Shown here: positions 1 through 7,538 of the stretch, in pieces
Numbering within the stretch: position 1 is the stretch's first letter
How the letters are laid out: the number at the start of each line of letters is the position of its first letter
DNA from: JACQMJ01 sp964373495
GTDB taxonomy: Bacteria; Patescibacteriota; Minisyncoccia; Sungbacterales; SURF-37
NCBI GenBank assembly: GCA_964373495.1
Contig: CAYJUW010000010.1
Location: 1 to 22,187, forward strand
Direction: 5' to 3'
DNA: 22,187 bases
Made by a program: the position numbers and the translations under genes
Notes under the pieces: generated by a model
Database searches by the model: none
The model's input: only the letters and a program-made list of their open reading frames with translations
What the model was told of the DNA's origin: nothing

Positions 1-194
1 CCTGTTGGGGCGGCCCCGGCCGTCTACCCGCCGCTCGGGAAGGGAGAGAAACTCTCTCCTTTGGTAGGCATGGTAGGCAACACGAACGGATAGGCCGCCC
101 CGTTCGAAGTTTCACTACCGGGTATGGCGTCTTACGTATAACGGGGTTCGCAAGATTTTATGCCATTTTGAATGGCCGAGATATGCCGTAGATA

Positions 195-257
195 TGTCCG
201 AGAGACAATATTTGTCGCATAGAATATAGATTTTTTATATCCGAGAGATGTCCGAGA
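195..257. repeat. Three TCCGAGA repeats around an AT-rich patch
   Basis: TCCGAGA occurs at 197-203, 240-246 and 251-257. The first is part of TGTCCGAGAGACA and the last two lie in tandem 11 bp apart. They flank an A/T run (about 208-240). They could be iterons in a candidate origin, or degenerate relatives of the TGTCCGATCGGACA operators found further on, since both share TGTCCGA and GACA. Neither role is proven. Confidence 0.4.
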
Positions 258-283
258 AGCGCTGGCAACAATCCAGCGCTTTT
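258..283. terminator. Possible weak hairpin terminator
   Basis: AGCGCTGG (258-265) pairs with CCAGCGCT (273-280) across a 7-nt loop, followed by only three T. The stem is perfect but the U-tract is short. It could end a plus-strand transcript entering from the left edge, or be a structural part of the candidate origin. Confidence 0.3.
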
Positions 284-330
284 AAATCATGCCGATACCA
301 AGCCAGAGCCGGCCTAGCCATACCTCGGCG

Positions 331-339
331 TTATCCACA
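331..339 (+). promoter_or_regulatory. DnaA box, exact
   Basis: TTATCCACA matches the bacterial DnaA box consensus TTATNCACA exactly. It lies in non-coding sequence and has the same orientation as the other three boxes of this region. Confidence 0.5.
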
Positions 340-446
340 AGGTCGCGCCTTCCTCGCTTGGGATGGGCTATAATAAAAAATGCCGGCCCTGGCCCGGGCC
401 GTGCGCTCCCATCCGGAATGCCTGTGCTATCCTCGCAATTTTTTCG

Positions 447-463
447 TTATCCAGTTATCCACA
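447..463 (+). promoter_or_regulatory. Tandem DnaA boxes, one exact
   Basis: TTATCCAGT (447-455) is followed at once by the exact box TTATCCACA (455-463), sharing one base. Close tandem spacing in the same orientation is typical of DnaA filament-forming sites at origins. Confidence 0.5.
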
Positions 464-470
464 ATACTAC

Positions 471-499
471 TTTGCCCGCGCCGACGCGGGGTCTATAAT
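471..499 (+). promoter_or_regulatory. Orphan sigma70-like promoter
   Basis: TATAAT at 494-499 is a perfect -10 hexamer; TTTGCC at 471-476 is a poor -35 at 17-bp spacing, and a CCCGCG/CGCGGG hairpin fills the spacer. No recognisable gene follows. It may drive an untranslated RNA, or be chance. Confidence 0.25.
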
Positions 500-854
500 G
501 ATAAGGCAATGGAGAAATAGGCATGGTTTGAAGCTTTTGGCGCATATATCAGGAGTGGGCTTTTGATTTGCGCGTTTTGCGCGTAAAGAGCAATCCATCA
601 CGTTCTCGAAATAGTCAAGTTGTAATCCGAATCCCAGATTGGTACGCTCAATGATTGTCCGTTGCGATTTGGGACCCGGATTAGAACGGATGCCGCTGTC
701 TGACCGCCCAGAACTTTGACAACCAAGCGATTCCTGAACGCATTTCGTAACTTTGTATCTCGTAATACCATTGTTGACGGCCGAAGGGTTTCGGGCGAGG
801 TCGAGCACGCATTTCGCTCCGGCTCCTCGGTTGTCATGCGTACATCTTCTGTCG

Positions 855-863
855 TTATCCACC
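855..863 (+). promoter_or_regulatory. Near-consensus DnaA box
   Basis: TTATCCACC differs from the consensus only at the last base and keeps the orientation of the other boxes. It lies about 390 bp from them, so its membership in one origin is less certain. Confidence 0.35.
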
Positions 864-1007
864 TATTAACCCTTCATCGCCGCTCGCTGCATGTTTTCTC
901 CGCGCTTTCCATAACGCGTGGAGAACGCGTCGAAGCAGTTGGAGGCGATGAATTCCGTGTTCCGCGGGGCATGCCCAAGGCAGGCCCGGCGGAACGCAAC
1001 TAACGTC

Positions 1008-1013
1008 TAATCT
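1008..1013 (+). promoter_or_regulatory. -10 element of a leaderless S-layer gene
   Basis: TAATCT ends 7 bp before the ATG at 1021, so transcription would begin at or next to the start codon. There is no Shine-Dalgarno and no clear -35. The same geometry occurs at four other genes here, which is the main reason for the call. Confidence 0.35.
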
Positions 1014-1020
1014 TCACTCT

Positions 1021-4000
1021 ATGCGCACATTCATTCCTTCGGGCGGTACCGTGACGCGAGTCATCGTATCGCTCTCCACCGCCGTCATGCTCTCCGGGGC
1101 CGGCGTGGTGGTGCCGCTCGTGGCCAGCGCGGATCATACGGCGATCCACACCCTCGAACAGCAGATCACCGCGCTGATGGACCAATTGAACGCCCTGAAA
1201 GCGCAGCAGGCGGGGCCAACAGGCAAATGCGCCTTTGCCCGCAGTCTCTCCCAAGGGGTCAGCGGAGACGATGTCAAATGCCTGCAGCAGTATCTGAATT
1301 CAAGCGGCTATCAGGTAGCCGCGTCAGGCGCCGGTTCGCCCGGCAATGAGACGATATACTTCGGTTCTCTGACCAAAGCCGCGGTGGCCAAGTGGCAGGC
1401 CGCCAAGGGCGTGTCTCCGGCCGCCGGGTACTTCGGCCCGATTTCGCGCGCCAAGTACGATTCCCTCGTGGCCGCGACGCCGACGCCGACTCCTCCGCCG
1501 CCGGGCGTTCCGCCGCCTGCGGCTCCGCCCGGAAGCGGGCTGGCCGTTGCCGCGGCCACCCAGCCGGGCGACTCGCTGGCTCCGCTGAACGCCTCGCGGG
1601 TTCCGGCCACCAAATTCACCCTCACCGCCGCATCTGACGGCGACGTGAAGGTGAACACGGTTACGGTCGAGCGCCAAGGCCTGGCCACGGATGCCGCCTT
1701 TGCCAGCGTCGTCCTCCTTGATGAGGACGGCTTGCAGATCGGCCTGTCCAAGACCCTGAACGCCAATCACCAGGCGATCTTGAACGAACCCATCACCGTG
1801 AAGGCCGGCACTTCGCGCACCTTTACCATTGCCTTCAACCGTCCGTCGGCTGCGGGCAACGCCGAGTCGGGCAACATCGGCAAGCTCGCTCTGGTTGCCG
1901 TAGACGCCGGCGCTTCGGCGGTTTCCGGCTCGCTCCCGATTGTTGGCAGCCCGATCACCATGAACGGGTCGCTGACCATCGGTTCAATGACGCTCACCCG
2001 CGGGGTGAACGACCCCGGCTCCGGCCAGACCAAGGAGATCGGCACCAAGGGCTACATCTTCACCGCCATTCGCATGACCGCCGGTTCGGCCGAAGACCTC
2101 TCCCTGAAGTGGATAAGCTTCAACCAGTCCGGATCGGCCGCGGCCACCGACTTGAAGAACGTGGTCATGAACGTTGACGGCACGGACTACCCGACGACCA
2201 TCTCCTCGGACGGCAAGTACTACACCGCCAAGTTCGGCGACGGCCTCCTCATCACCAAGGGCAACACCAAGGAGGTCTATGTGAAGGGCGACATCGAGTC
2301 CGGTTCCAACCGCGGGGTTGACTTCGACCTCTACCGCTACACCGACATCTACGCCGTCGGCAAGCAGTTCGCCTTCGGGGTAACGCCCTCGGCCACGGAT
2401 TCGGGCGACTCCTCCACCGATGACGACGGCACCTTCCAGGCCACCAACCCGACCTGGGACGCCTACGAGGCGACCATCGGCGCCGGGACCCTCACCGTAT
2501 CCAAGTCCACGGCCGTTGCGGCCCAGAATGTTGCCACCAACCTCTCCGACCAGCCGTTGGGCGCCTTCGATGTTGATGTCCGCGGCGAGCCGGTCACGGT
2601 GGCCAGCATGGTTATCCGCGTGTCCTCCAACCGCAACGACTCAAGCGTAACCGAGGCCGACTACACCCAGGTGGCCCTCTACGACAACACCACCGGCAAG
2701 GTGGTGGCCGGGCCGCTTGACGGCTCGGGCACGGCCGACGGCCAGATGATCTTCACCTTCACCGATTCGGTCACCTTCCCGGTTGAGAAGCGGGCCTATG
2801 TCCTGAAGGGCAAGCTCTCCACCGACTTTGACACCGACACTCTGGTCTCGGCATCCACGACGCCGGGTTCTGACTGGACCTCGGTGACCGGCGCGATCTC
2901 CGGCGCCTCCATCACCCCGACGCCGTCTACCGTGGTCATCGGCAACAACTACACGGTCAAGACCGCCACGACCACGGTCACCATCTCCAACGACCCGCAG
3001 ACGCAAAACGTCGTGGCCGGATCAACCGGCTTCACCTTCGCCAATATCCTCTTCGACGCCACGGCCTCGGGCGAGGACGTGCGCTTCACCTCGGCCCAGT
3101 TCAACTACCAGGCCTCCACGGCCACGGATGCCAAGAACTGCGCCCTCTTTGACGGCACGAACCAGTTGAACAACGGCTCCAACGTCAGGAACCCCTCGGC
3201 CAGCGGGAATCAGACCTTCACCTTGGATAAGAACCTGACCATTCCCAAAGGCACGATCAAGTCACTGGCCCTGAAGTGCGATGTGACCGGCAATGCCTCG
3301 GCCAACCGCTTCATCCAGTGGTCGCTCGCCGGATCCGAGACCTTCGGCGCGACCGGCCTTACCTCCGGCAACAGCTTTACGCCGAACTTTGCCTCCTCCT
3401 CGGTGACGAATAAGATGCAGATTGTGACCGGCGGGACGCTGGCCGTTACCCTTGACGCCTCCTCGCCCTCGGTGCGCCTGGCTTCAGCCAATCAGGAGGT
3501 CACCCTCGCGGCGATCAAGCTCACCGGCACGAACGAGGCCCTGGATATCAAGCAGTTGACCATCCAGCTCTCCAACACCGGCTCCAACACTCCGCAGGAC
3601 TTGAAGTCAAGCCCGACCGGCGTGACCCTGTGGGACGGCGCAACCAAAGTCGGCGAGGCCTTCTTCACCTCCACGGACTTTGCCACCGCGACCATCTCCG
3701 GGCTCATCGTTCCCAAGGACGGCGACAAGACGGTGACCATCAAGGGCACGATCAACGATATCGGCACCACCAAGCCCGCCCGCACCGGCCACCTCGTAAC
3801 CGTTGACTGGGATCAGGGCGGCGGCGCGGACAACACCAATTCCGGCTCCTATGCCGTGGGGGTGCAGTCCTCGACCAACGTCTACACCGCGCGGGGCGAC
3901 TCGGATACGGCCTCGGCCGGCGTTCGGATCGTCCGCGGCTACCCGACGGTGAACACCGCCAACACCCTGCCCTCCACGGTGCTTGATGACGGCGAGCGGG

Positions 4001-4653
4001 AGCTCTACCGCTTCTCGGTTTCGGCTCCGGCCGGATCGAACGGTATTGGGCTCTACAAGTTCGGGTTCAACATCGCCACCACGAACCTGAATCTCAACAT
4101 CACGTCGCTCCGGGTGTATGGCTACAGTGGTTCGTTCACCGGGACGCCGGCCTACGGCATAGACGGCCAGCTGAACAACGGCTCGACCTTCTACACCTCG
4201 GATAACGGCAATGATGGCGTGGCCTCGGTAAAGGCCACCACGTCGGACTACTACATCTACTTCAATCCGGCCAACCCGACCACGGCCACGCAGGAGGCCA
4301 TTCAGATCCCGGCCAACGACACCCGCTACTTCGTGCTCAAAGGCTCGATTGCGGGCAGCGGCTCGGGCAAGTCCGTGACCACCCGGCTCTTGGGTGACAC
4401 GACCTTCGTTGACTGGGCCACGGGCGACGACCAAGGGCTCTCTACGTACGGCTGGGCCAGGAGTGCTGATGGAGTAGACCTCGGCAAGCACAACGCCGGC
4501 GGATCCAACGGCTTTGTCTCGAGTAACAACCGCTTCATCTGGTCGGACAACGCCACGACCTCATCGGGCGTCGGCGCTCCTGACTGGTTCAACGGCGCCA
4601 TCGTGCCCGGCCTGCCCTCCGGCGGCGGCAACAGCCAAGGCCTGACCAAGTAA
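1021..4653 (+). CDS. S-layer-like exported peptidoglycan-binding protein
   Basis: This 1210-residue protein is probably the main surface-layer or cell-wall-anchored protein of the organism. Residues 1-37 form a signal peptide ending ...VASA before DHTAIHTLEQQ, a short coiled-coil stretch (about 40-63). A peptidoglycan-binding fold follows (about 70-150) with two cysteines near residues 70 and 87 and the pattern YFGSLTKAAVAKWQ. A Thr/Pro-rich linker (about 152-172) leads into some 1000 residues of Thr/Ser/Gly-rich beta domains of about 100-120 residues each, with recurring openings such as TLTVSKST and TLAVTLDAS. The C-terminus has an aromatic motif, FIWSDNATT then DWFNGAIVPGLPSG. The ATG at 1021 is leaderless; GTG at codon 11 is an alternative start. 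Domain type and location are well supported; calling it the S-layer itself is inference. Confidence 0.85.
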   Translation: MRTFIPSGGTVTRVIVSLSTAVMLSGAGVVVPLVASADHTAIHTLEQQITALMDQLNALKAQQAGPTGKCAFARSLSQGVSGDDVKCLQQYLNSSGYQVAASGAGSPGNETIYFGSLTKAAVAKWQAAKGVSPAAGYFGPISRAKYDSLVAATPTPTPPPPGVPPPAAPPGSGLAVAAATQPGDSLAPLNASRVPATKFTLTAASDGDVKVNTVTVERQGLATDAAFASVVLLDEDGLQIGLSKTLNANHQAILNEPITVKAGTSRTFTIAFNRPSAAGNAESGNIGKLALVAVDAGASAVSGSLPIVGSPITMNGSLTIGSMTLTRGVNDPGSGQTKEIGTKGYIFTAIRMTAGSAEDLSLKWISFNQSGSAAATDLKNVVMNVDGTDYPTTISSDGKYYTAKFGDGLLITKGNTKEVYVKGDIESGSNRGVDFDLYRYTDIYAVGKQFAFGVTPSATDSGDSSTDDDGTFQATNPTWDAYEATIGAGTLTVSKSTAVAAQNVATNLSDQPLGAFDVDVRGEPVTVASMVIRVSSNRNDSSVTEADYTQVALYDNTTGKVVAGPLDGSGTADGQMIFTFTDSVTFPVEKRAYVLKGKLSTDFDTDTLVSASTTPGSDWTSVTGAISGASITPTPSTVVIGNNYTVKTATTTVTISNDPQTQNVVAGSTGFTFANILFDATASGEDVRFTSAQFNYQASTATDAKNCALFDGTNQLNNGSNVRNPSASGNQTFTLDKNLTIPKGTIKSLALKCDVTGNASANRFIQWSLAGSETFGATGLTSGNSFTPNFASSSVTNKMQIVTGGTLAVTLDASSPSVRLASANQEVTLAAIKLTGTNEALDIKQLTIQLSNTGSNTPQDLKSSPTGVTLWDGATKVGEAFFTSTDFATATISGLIVPKDGDKTVTIKGTINDIGTTKPARTGHLVTVDWDQGGGADNTNSGSYAVGVQSSTNVYTARGDSDTASAGVRIVRGYPTVNTANTLPSTVLDDGERELYRFSVSAPAGSNGIGLYKFGFNIATTNLNLNITSLRVYGYSGSFTGTPAYGIDGQLNNGSTFYTSDNGNDGVASVKATTSDYYIYFNPANPTTATQEAIQIPANDTRYFVLKGSIAGSGSGKSVTTRLLGDTTFVDWATGDDQGLSTYGWARSADGVDLGKHNAGGSNGFVSSNNRFIWSDNATTSSGVGAPDWFNGAIVPGLPSGGGNSQGLTK

Positions 4654-4674
4654 CCTCGCATCCTTGTAGCGAGG

Positions 4675-4706
4675 CCCCGTACTGCAACATAAGTTGTAGT
4701 ACGGGG
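4675..4706. repeat. Hairpin, CCCCGT...ACGGGG family
   Basis: A 14-bp stem (4675-4688 with 4693-4706, one G-U pair) closes on the loop ATAA. It begins 22 bp after the stop of the S-layer-like gene but lacks a following T-tract. It shares the arm end CCCCGT/ACGGGG with hairpins at 4916-4946 and 14713-14744. It may stabilise the 3' end of the upstream mRNA or be one copy of a dispersed repeat. Confidence 0.55.
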
Positions 4707-4751
4707 TGAGGCCCCAGTATGCCAACCCTCTGTTGGAAATCTGGTAACGCC

Positions 4752-4786
4752 AACCCCCTCGTTTCGATCGAAACGAGGGGGTTTGT
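4752..4786. terminator. Rho-independent terminator, 32-bp perfect palindrome
   Basis: Positions 4752-4783 form a perfect palindrome (16-bp arms, centre TCGATCGA, CCCCC/GGGGG near the base), ending in TTT. An outer CGCCAAC/GTTGGCG pair extends it. It lies about 100 bp after the S-layer-like gene and is its likely terminator; the symmetry would let it act on both strands. Confidence 0.65.
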
Positions 4787-4802
4787 CGTTGGCGATGATC
4801 CT

Positions 4803-4864
4803 CCGCGCAGCAGAGCTGCGCGGTATCCCATGGAACTTCTCGACTCGTCCCGCTTCCAGCGGGA
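4803..4864. repeat. Two further perfect hairpins
   Basis: CCGCGCAGC (4803-4811) pairs with GCTGCGCGG (4815-4823) across AGA, and TCCCGCT (4848-4854) pairs with AGCGGGA (4858-4864) across TCC. The second resembles the core of the hairpin at 22155-22169 (CCCGCT, GGA, AGCGGG), so it may belong to a dispersed family. Neither has a T-tract. Confidence 0.5.
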
Positions 4865-4915
4865 CTCGCTCGAAGAATACCTGTAGTGAGCCGTGTCGAA
4901 CTATTGTTCGAGCTT

Positions 4916-4946
4916 GCCCCGTTAGAAATTTCATTTCTAACGGGGC
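4916..4946. repeat. Perfect 14-bp hairpin, CCCCGT family
   Basis: GCCCCGTTAGAAAT (4916-4929) pairs perfectly with 4933-4946 across the loop TTC. It shares CCCCGT/ACGGGG arm ends with 4675-4706. It lies in non-coding sequence about 110 bp upstream of the TPR gene. There is no T-tract, so it is not a standard terminator. Confidence 0.55.
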
Positions 4947-5021
4947 TGGTCGAGAACATGCTAACCGCAGAGCAAGCTGGCGCGGAATAACCAGGTTCAA
5001 GATCGCGCATACCCAGCGGCC

Positions 5022-5049
5022 TTGGCGGATGGCTCGTGCGTGCTATACT
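5022..5049 (+). promoter_or_regulatory. Promoter of the TPR gene, very short leader
   Basis: TATACT (5044-5049) is a good -10 hexamer; TTGGCG (5022-5027) is a fair -35 at 16-bp spacing. The ATG at 5059 is only 9 bp after the -10, so the mRNA would have almost no leader. This also argues against any start upstream of 5059. Confidence 0.55.
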
Positions 5050-5058
5050 GTAGCGCGT

Positions 5059-5913
5059 ATGACCGGCATCAGTCCGTTCGCCAAGATCGTACTCGGCATT
5101 GCGTCGTTTTTTGTTTTGGCCGCGATGGGCGTCGGGGTGTGGTATCTTGAGCGCCGCGGGCCATCGGCTCCACCGCCGCCGCTCCCGCTCGCTCCCATCG
5201 GGACGAGCACGGCGCCTGTGGTGAGCCGGGTCGAGCCATCGGTCCCGGCGCCGGAAAAGTCCGGCGCAACCGAGGCCAAGCCGCCCATCATCGCGGTGCC
5301 AAAGTACCTCGGCCGGCCGGTTGGAGAACTTGCCGCGGATCAGGCCGTGGTATCCAAAATTCCGGCCGAGGTCTATGAGACGTCAAAAAAACAGCTTGCC
5401 GAACTGGCCGCCGCCATTGCCAAGAATCCCGGCGACACCGATCTTTGGATGCAGGTTGCGGGGATTCGCCACTTCTACCATGACTATCTTGGCGAGCGGG
5501 ATATCTATGAGTACCTAAACCAGTTCGCGCCGTTCCTGTCGGTCCCGTTCTATAACCTCGCTAACCTCTACGGCTATTACCTGAAGGAGCCGCACAAGGC
5601 CATCCCGAAGTATCAGTCCGCACTTGCCGCCGAGCCCTCAAACGAGAGCTTCTATACCGGATTTGCCGATTTCTACCGCGAAGTGCTCGGCGATCTCCCG
5701 GCCGCCGAGCGCGTATTGCTTGCAGGCGCGGCCAAACTGCCGACCGAGCCGAACCTCTACCTCTCGCTGGCCACGGTCTACCGGGCCAAGGGCGATGTCC
5801 CGCGGGCTGTTGCCAGCTATGAGCGGGCGTTGGCCACCGGCCGCATGGCCGAGCAGCAGTCCGCGGCAATCGCGGCGGAAATTGCACGGCTGAAGGAATT
5901 GGAGGCCAAGTAA
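5059..5913 (+). CDS. Membrane-anchored TPR-repeat protein
   Basis: The 284-residue product has an N-terminal membrane helix (about 9-30), a Pro/Ala-rich extracytoplasmic linker (about 34-80) and a helical domain (about 105-275) with tetratricopeptide repeats, best seen in SVPFYNLANLYGYY, EPHKAIPKYQSALAAEP and GDVPRAVASYERALATG. TPR arrays bind peptides and act as assembly scaffolds, so a role in building or holding an envelope complex is likely, but no partner can be named. An open frame extends back to 4783, but it runs through the hairpin region and the promoter; the ATG at 5059 gives a clean membrane-anchor N-terminus. It converges on the exported protein at 5990-7261. Confidence 0.8.
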   Translation: MTGISPFAKIVLGIASFFVLAAMGVGVWYLERRGPSAPPPPLPLAPIGTSTAPVVSRVEPSVPAPEKSGATEAKPPIIAVPKYLGRPVGELAADQAVVSKIPAEVYETSKKQLAELAAAIAKNPGDTDLWMQVAGIRHFYHDYLGERDIYEYLNQFAPFLSVPFYNLANLYGYYLKEPHKAIPKYQSALAAEPSNESFYTGFADFYREVLGDLPAAERVLLAGAAKLPTEPNLYLSLATVYRAKGDVPRAVASYERALATGRMAEQQSAAIAAEIARLKELEAK

Positions 5914-5930
5914 GACGCAAGCGGCTGCGC

Positions 5931-5956
5931 AAAAATAGACGCCCCGTTGCGTCTAT
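5931..5956 (-). terminator. Terminator of the minus-strand gene
   Basis: ATAGACGC (5935-5942) pairs with GCGTCTAT (5949-5956); read on the minus strand the stem is followed by TTTTT. It lies 34 bp past the stop of the 5990-7261 gene, in the gap between two convergent genes. Confidence 0.6.
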
Positions 5957-5989
5957 CGTTGCGCCGTTCGATTGCGTTTTATGTTGCTT

Positions 5990-7261
5990 CTAGGGCGAGT
6001 AGGTGAACGCGGTTTCGCCCGGCTTTTGCTTGATGACCGAATCGCCGCCGGTGTTGTTGTCAAAGGAATCCACGCCGATGCGGTAGCTCTTGCCTTTCAC
6101 GAAGGGATAGCTCCCTGAATTAGGGAACGACACTTGGACCTGCGAACTCTGGGTGTTTGAGGTGTACGAGCTCTCCCATACCGCGGCGGCGCCATCGAAG
6201 ATCGTGTAGCGATAGTATAAGCTCGGGTCGAAATTGGTGAGGCGCATGGTCAGGGGGAAGATTGAGACGGTGTTATTCAAGACCGCTTGATTCGATGGGC
6301 CCTGGTAAAGATCGGCGAAGTTCGTCCGGGCCTGGAGGGTCAGGAGCCGCGGCGGCGAGGTAAAGCCCTCCGCGCCGCCATCGCCGGATGCGGCGACGGA
6401 AACGGTATAAGTGCCTTCGGGGTTGGCCGCAAAGTCAAAGGGCTTTTGCCATTCCCAGCCGCTGAGGCCTATGCGCTTGAGCGCAGCACCGTCGGGGAAC
6501 GTTTTGGTCTCCGCCACGTTGATCAGATCGTAGGGTCCAAAGGTGGTATCCTGGTTCTCGCCCGGGCGGCGGAGGCGGATGACATAGCCGCGGGTTTTTG
6601 AGGTGGAGTCGTGCGTAAAGGTTGTCCTAATGGAATCCTGGCTCCACACCGCGCGATTCAGCGTTGGCTGGCCAAGCTCGGCCGGGGTTGGCGGCGGTGC
6701 GGCCGGAGGCGCTGGCGGAGCCGGCGGCGGCGGCGCGGGTGCTTGCGGAGCCGGCGGCGGGGGTGTTGGCGCCGGCGGTGGTTCGGCCCGGCTCACCACG
6801 GGCGGAGCCGGCGGCGGAGCCTGGGCCAGGAGTAATTCGTTCAGCTTGGCGCGGGTCTTGGGGCCGACAATGCCCACGGTCTCAATGTTGTATTTGGCCT
6901 GGAAGCGCTTGAGCGCGGCTTCGGTGAGGGAGCCGAAATAGCCGGTGGCCAGCCCCTCCGGGTATATGCCGGGGATAGATTTCAAAAACTCTTGCAGCCG
7001 CGTTACGGCTTCACCCCGCGAACCCCGGCGGAGCGTCTGGGAGAACCCGACGCCCGCGACGCGCTCGGCCGGCAGCTCGATCGTGCCGGTACCAATCGCC
7101 GTCGGTGTCTGCGTTTTGAGCGCGTCGAGCTTAGCTTGGAGTTCATGGATCTGCTGCTCGAGGGTGTGGATCGCCGTATGGTCCGCCGCAGCCGAAAGCG
7201 GCATGACCGCCGTCGCCGCGGCGGCGAGCGCCAGGAGGATGAGGGGAGTAGGGAATTTCAT
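5990..7261 (-). CDS. Exported peptidoglycan-binding protein with Pro-rich linker
   Basis: The 423-residue product starts with a signal peptide (about 1-26, ending LSAAA) followed by DHTAIHTLEQQ, the same motif at the same place as in the 1210-residue protein at 1021, and a coiled-coil stretch. A peptidoglycan-binding domain follows (about 70-142; RRGSRGEAVTRLQEFL, GYFGSLTEAALKRFQAKY, VGPKTRAKLNELL), then a long Pro/Ala linker (about 145-197) and beta-rich sequence with no clear family. It is likely held on the cell wall by the binding domain and displays the C-terminal part outside. The start at 7261 gives the signal peptide; open frame continues upstream on that strand but has no coding character, and a promoter abuts the ATG. 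Confidence 0.8.
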   Translation of the reverse strand: MKFPTPLILLALAAAATAVMPLSAAADHTAIHTLEQQIHELQAKLDALKTQTPTAIGTGTIELPAERVAGVGFSQTLRRGSRGEAVTRLQEFLKSIPGIYPEGLATGYFGSLTEAALKRFQAKYNIETVGIVGPKTRAKLNELLLAQAPPPAPPVVSRAEPPPAPTPPPPAPQAPAPPPPAPPAPPAAPPPTPAELGQPTLNRAVWSQDSIRTTFTHDSTSKTRGYVIRLRRPGENQDTTFGPYDLINVAETKTFPDGAALKRIGLSGWEWQKPFDFAANPEGTYTVSVAASGDGGAEGFTSPPRLLTLQARTNFADLYQGPSNQAVLNNTVSIFPLTMRLTNFDPSLYYRYTIFDGAAAVWESSYTSNTQSSQVQVSFPNSGSYPFVKGKSYRIGVDSFDNNTGGDSVIKQKPGETAFTYSP

Positions 7262-7267
7262 GCAATA

Positions 7268-7296
7268 AGTATATCCCTCCTCTCGCCTGCTGGCTA
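7268..7296 (-). promoter_or_regulatory. Leaderless promoter of the minus-strand gene
   Basis: Read on the minus strand, TAGCCA (7296-7291), a 17-bp spacer and TATACT (7273-7268) are followed after 6 bp by the ATG at 7261. Transcription would start at about the A of the ATG. A GGAGG upstream overlaps the promoter and so could not act as a ribosome site on such a transcript. Confidence 0.55.
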
Positions 7297-7492
7297 GCCC
7301 CGCCGCCGCGCGGTGAAAAGTTCGTGTACCCGATTTTGTTTCTGGCGCGCCCGCGCAGACCCTCGGAGCGGTTCCTCCACCATGGATCCCATCGACATTG
7401 CCGCGGCGGCAATTCCGGTTGGGGCGTTTCTTTGGGGCATTCTGGCGCCCTTGGCAGCGAGAATTCAATTCCGCCGCGCATTTCCACCACGC

Positions 7493-7530
7493 ATTAATGT
7501 CTATTGTCCGATCGGCCAATTGAGTTTAAC
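7493..7530. promoter_or_regulatory. Palindromic operator 1 over the regulator promoter
   Basis: A 38-bp element centred on CCGATCGG, with the inner dyad TTGTCCGATCGGCCAA and outer TTAA...TTAA boxes in mirror positions. It overlaps a promoter: TTGTCC (7504-7509), 17-bp spacer, TAACAT (7527-7532), then 6 bp to the ATG at 7539. A protein bound to the dyad would cover the -35 and spacer. It is 33/38 identical to operator 2, which lies just after the same gene. Autorepression is inferred from the position. Confidence 0.65.
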
Positions 7531-7538
7531 ATCACGGT

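Larger units (their letters stand above)
1..1020. other. Long gene-free region, candidate replication origin
   Basis: I see no convincing protein gene here: the open frames are short, overlap one another on both strands and resemble no family I know. What can be seen is two exact DnaA boxes (TTATCCACA) and two one- or two-mismatch boxes, an AT-rich patch at about 205-240, three TCCGAGA repeats next to that patch, and inverted repeats at 7-15/93-101 and 83-89/100-106. Together these resemble the parts of a bacterial oriC. No dnaA, dnaN or rpmH gene is present in the window to confirm it; dnaA could lie just upstream. Two TATAAT hexamers (369-374, 494-499) could start untranslated transcripts. 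The origin assignment is inference. Confidence 0.45.

Noticed and set aside
44..65. GGAGAG/CTCTCC hairpin as a terminator
   Set aside because: The stem is only 6 bp and is followed by TTTGG; too weak to call.
467..1003. Small open frames in the left non-coding region
   Set aside because: Overlapping frames on both strands, no ribosome site, no family resemblance, and DnaA boxes inside them.
3607..4491. A 294-codon minus-strand reading frame
   Set aside because: It is antisense to the S-layer-like gene and rich in Arg, Gly and Val from third-position GC; no recognisable motif.
4783..5058. N-terminal extension of the TPR protein
   Set aside because: The extension would translate the hairpin cluster and the promoter and would place the membrane helix in mid-protein.
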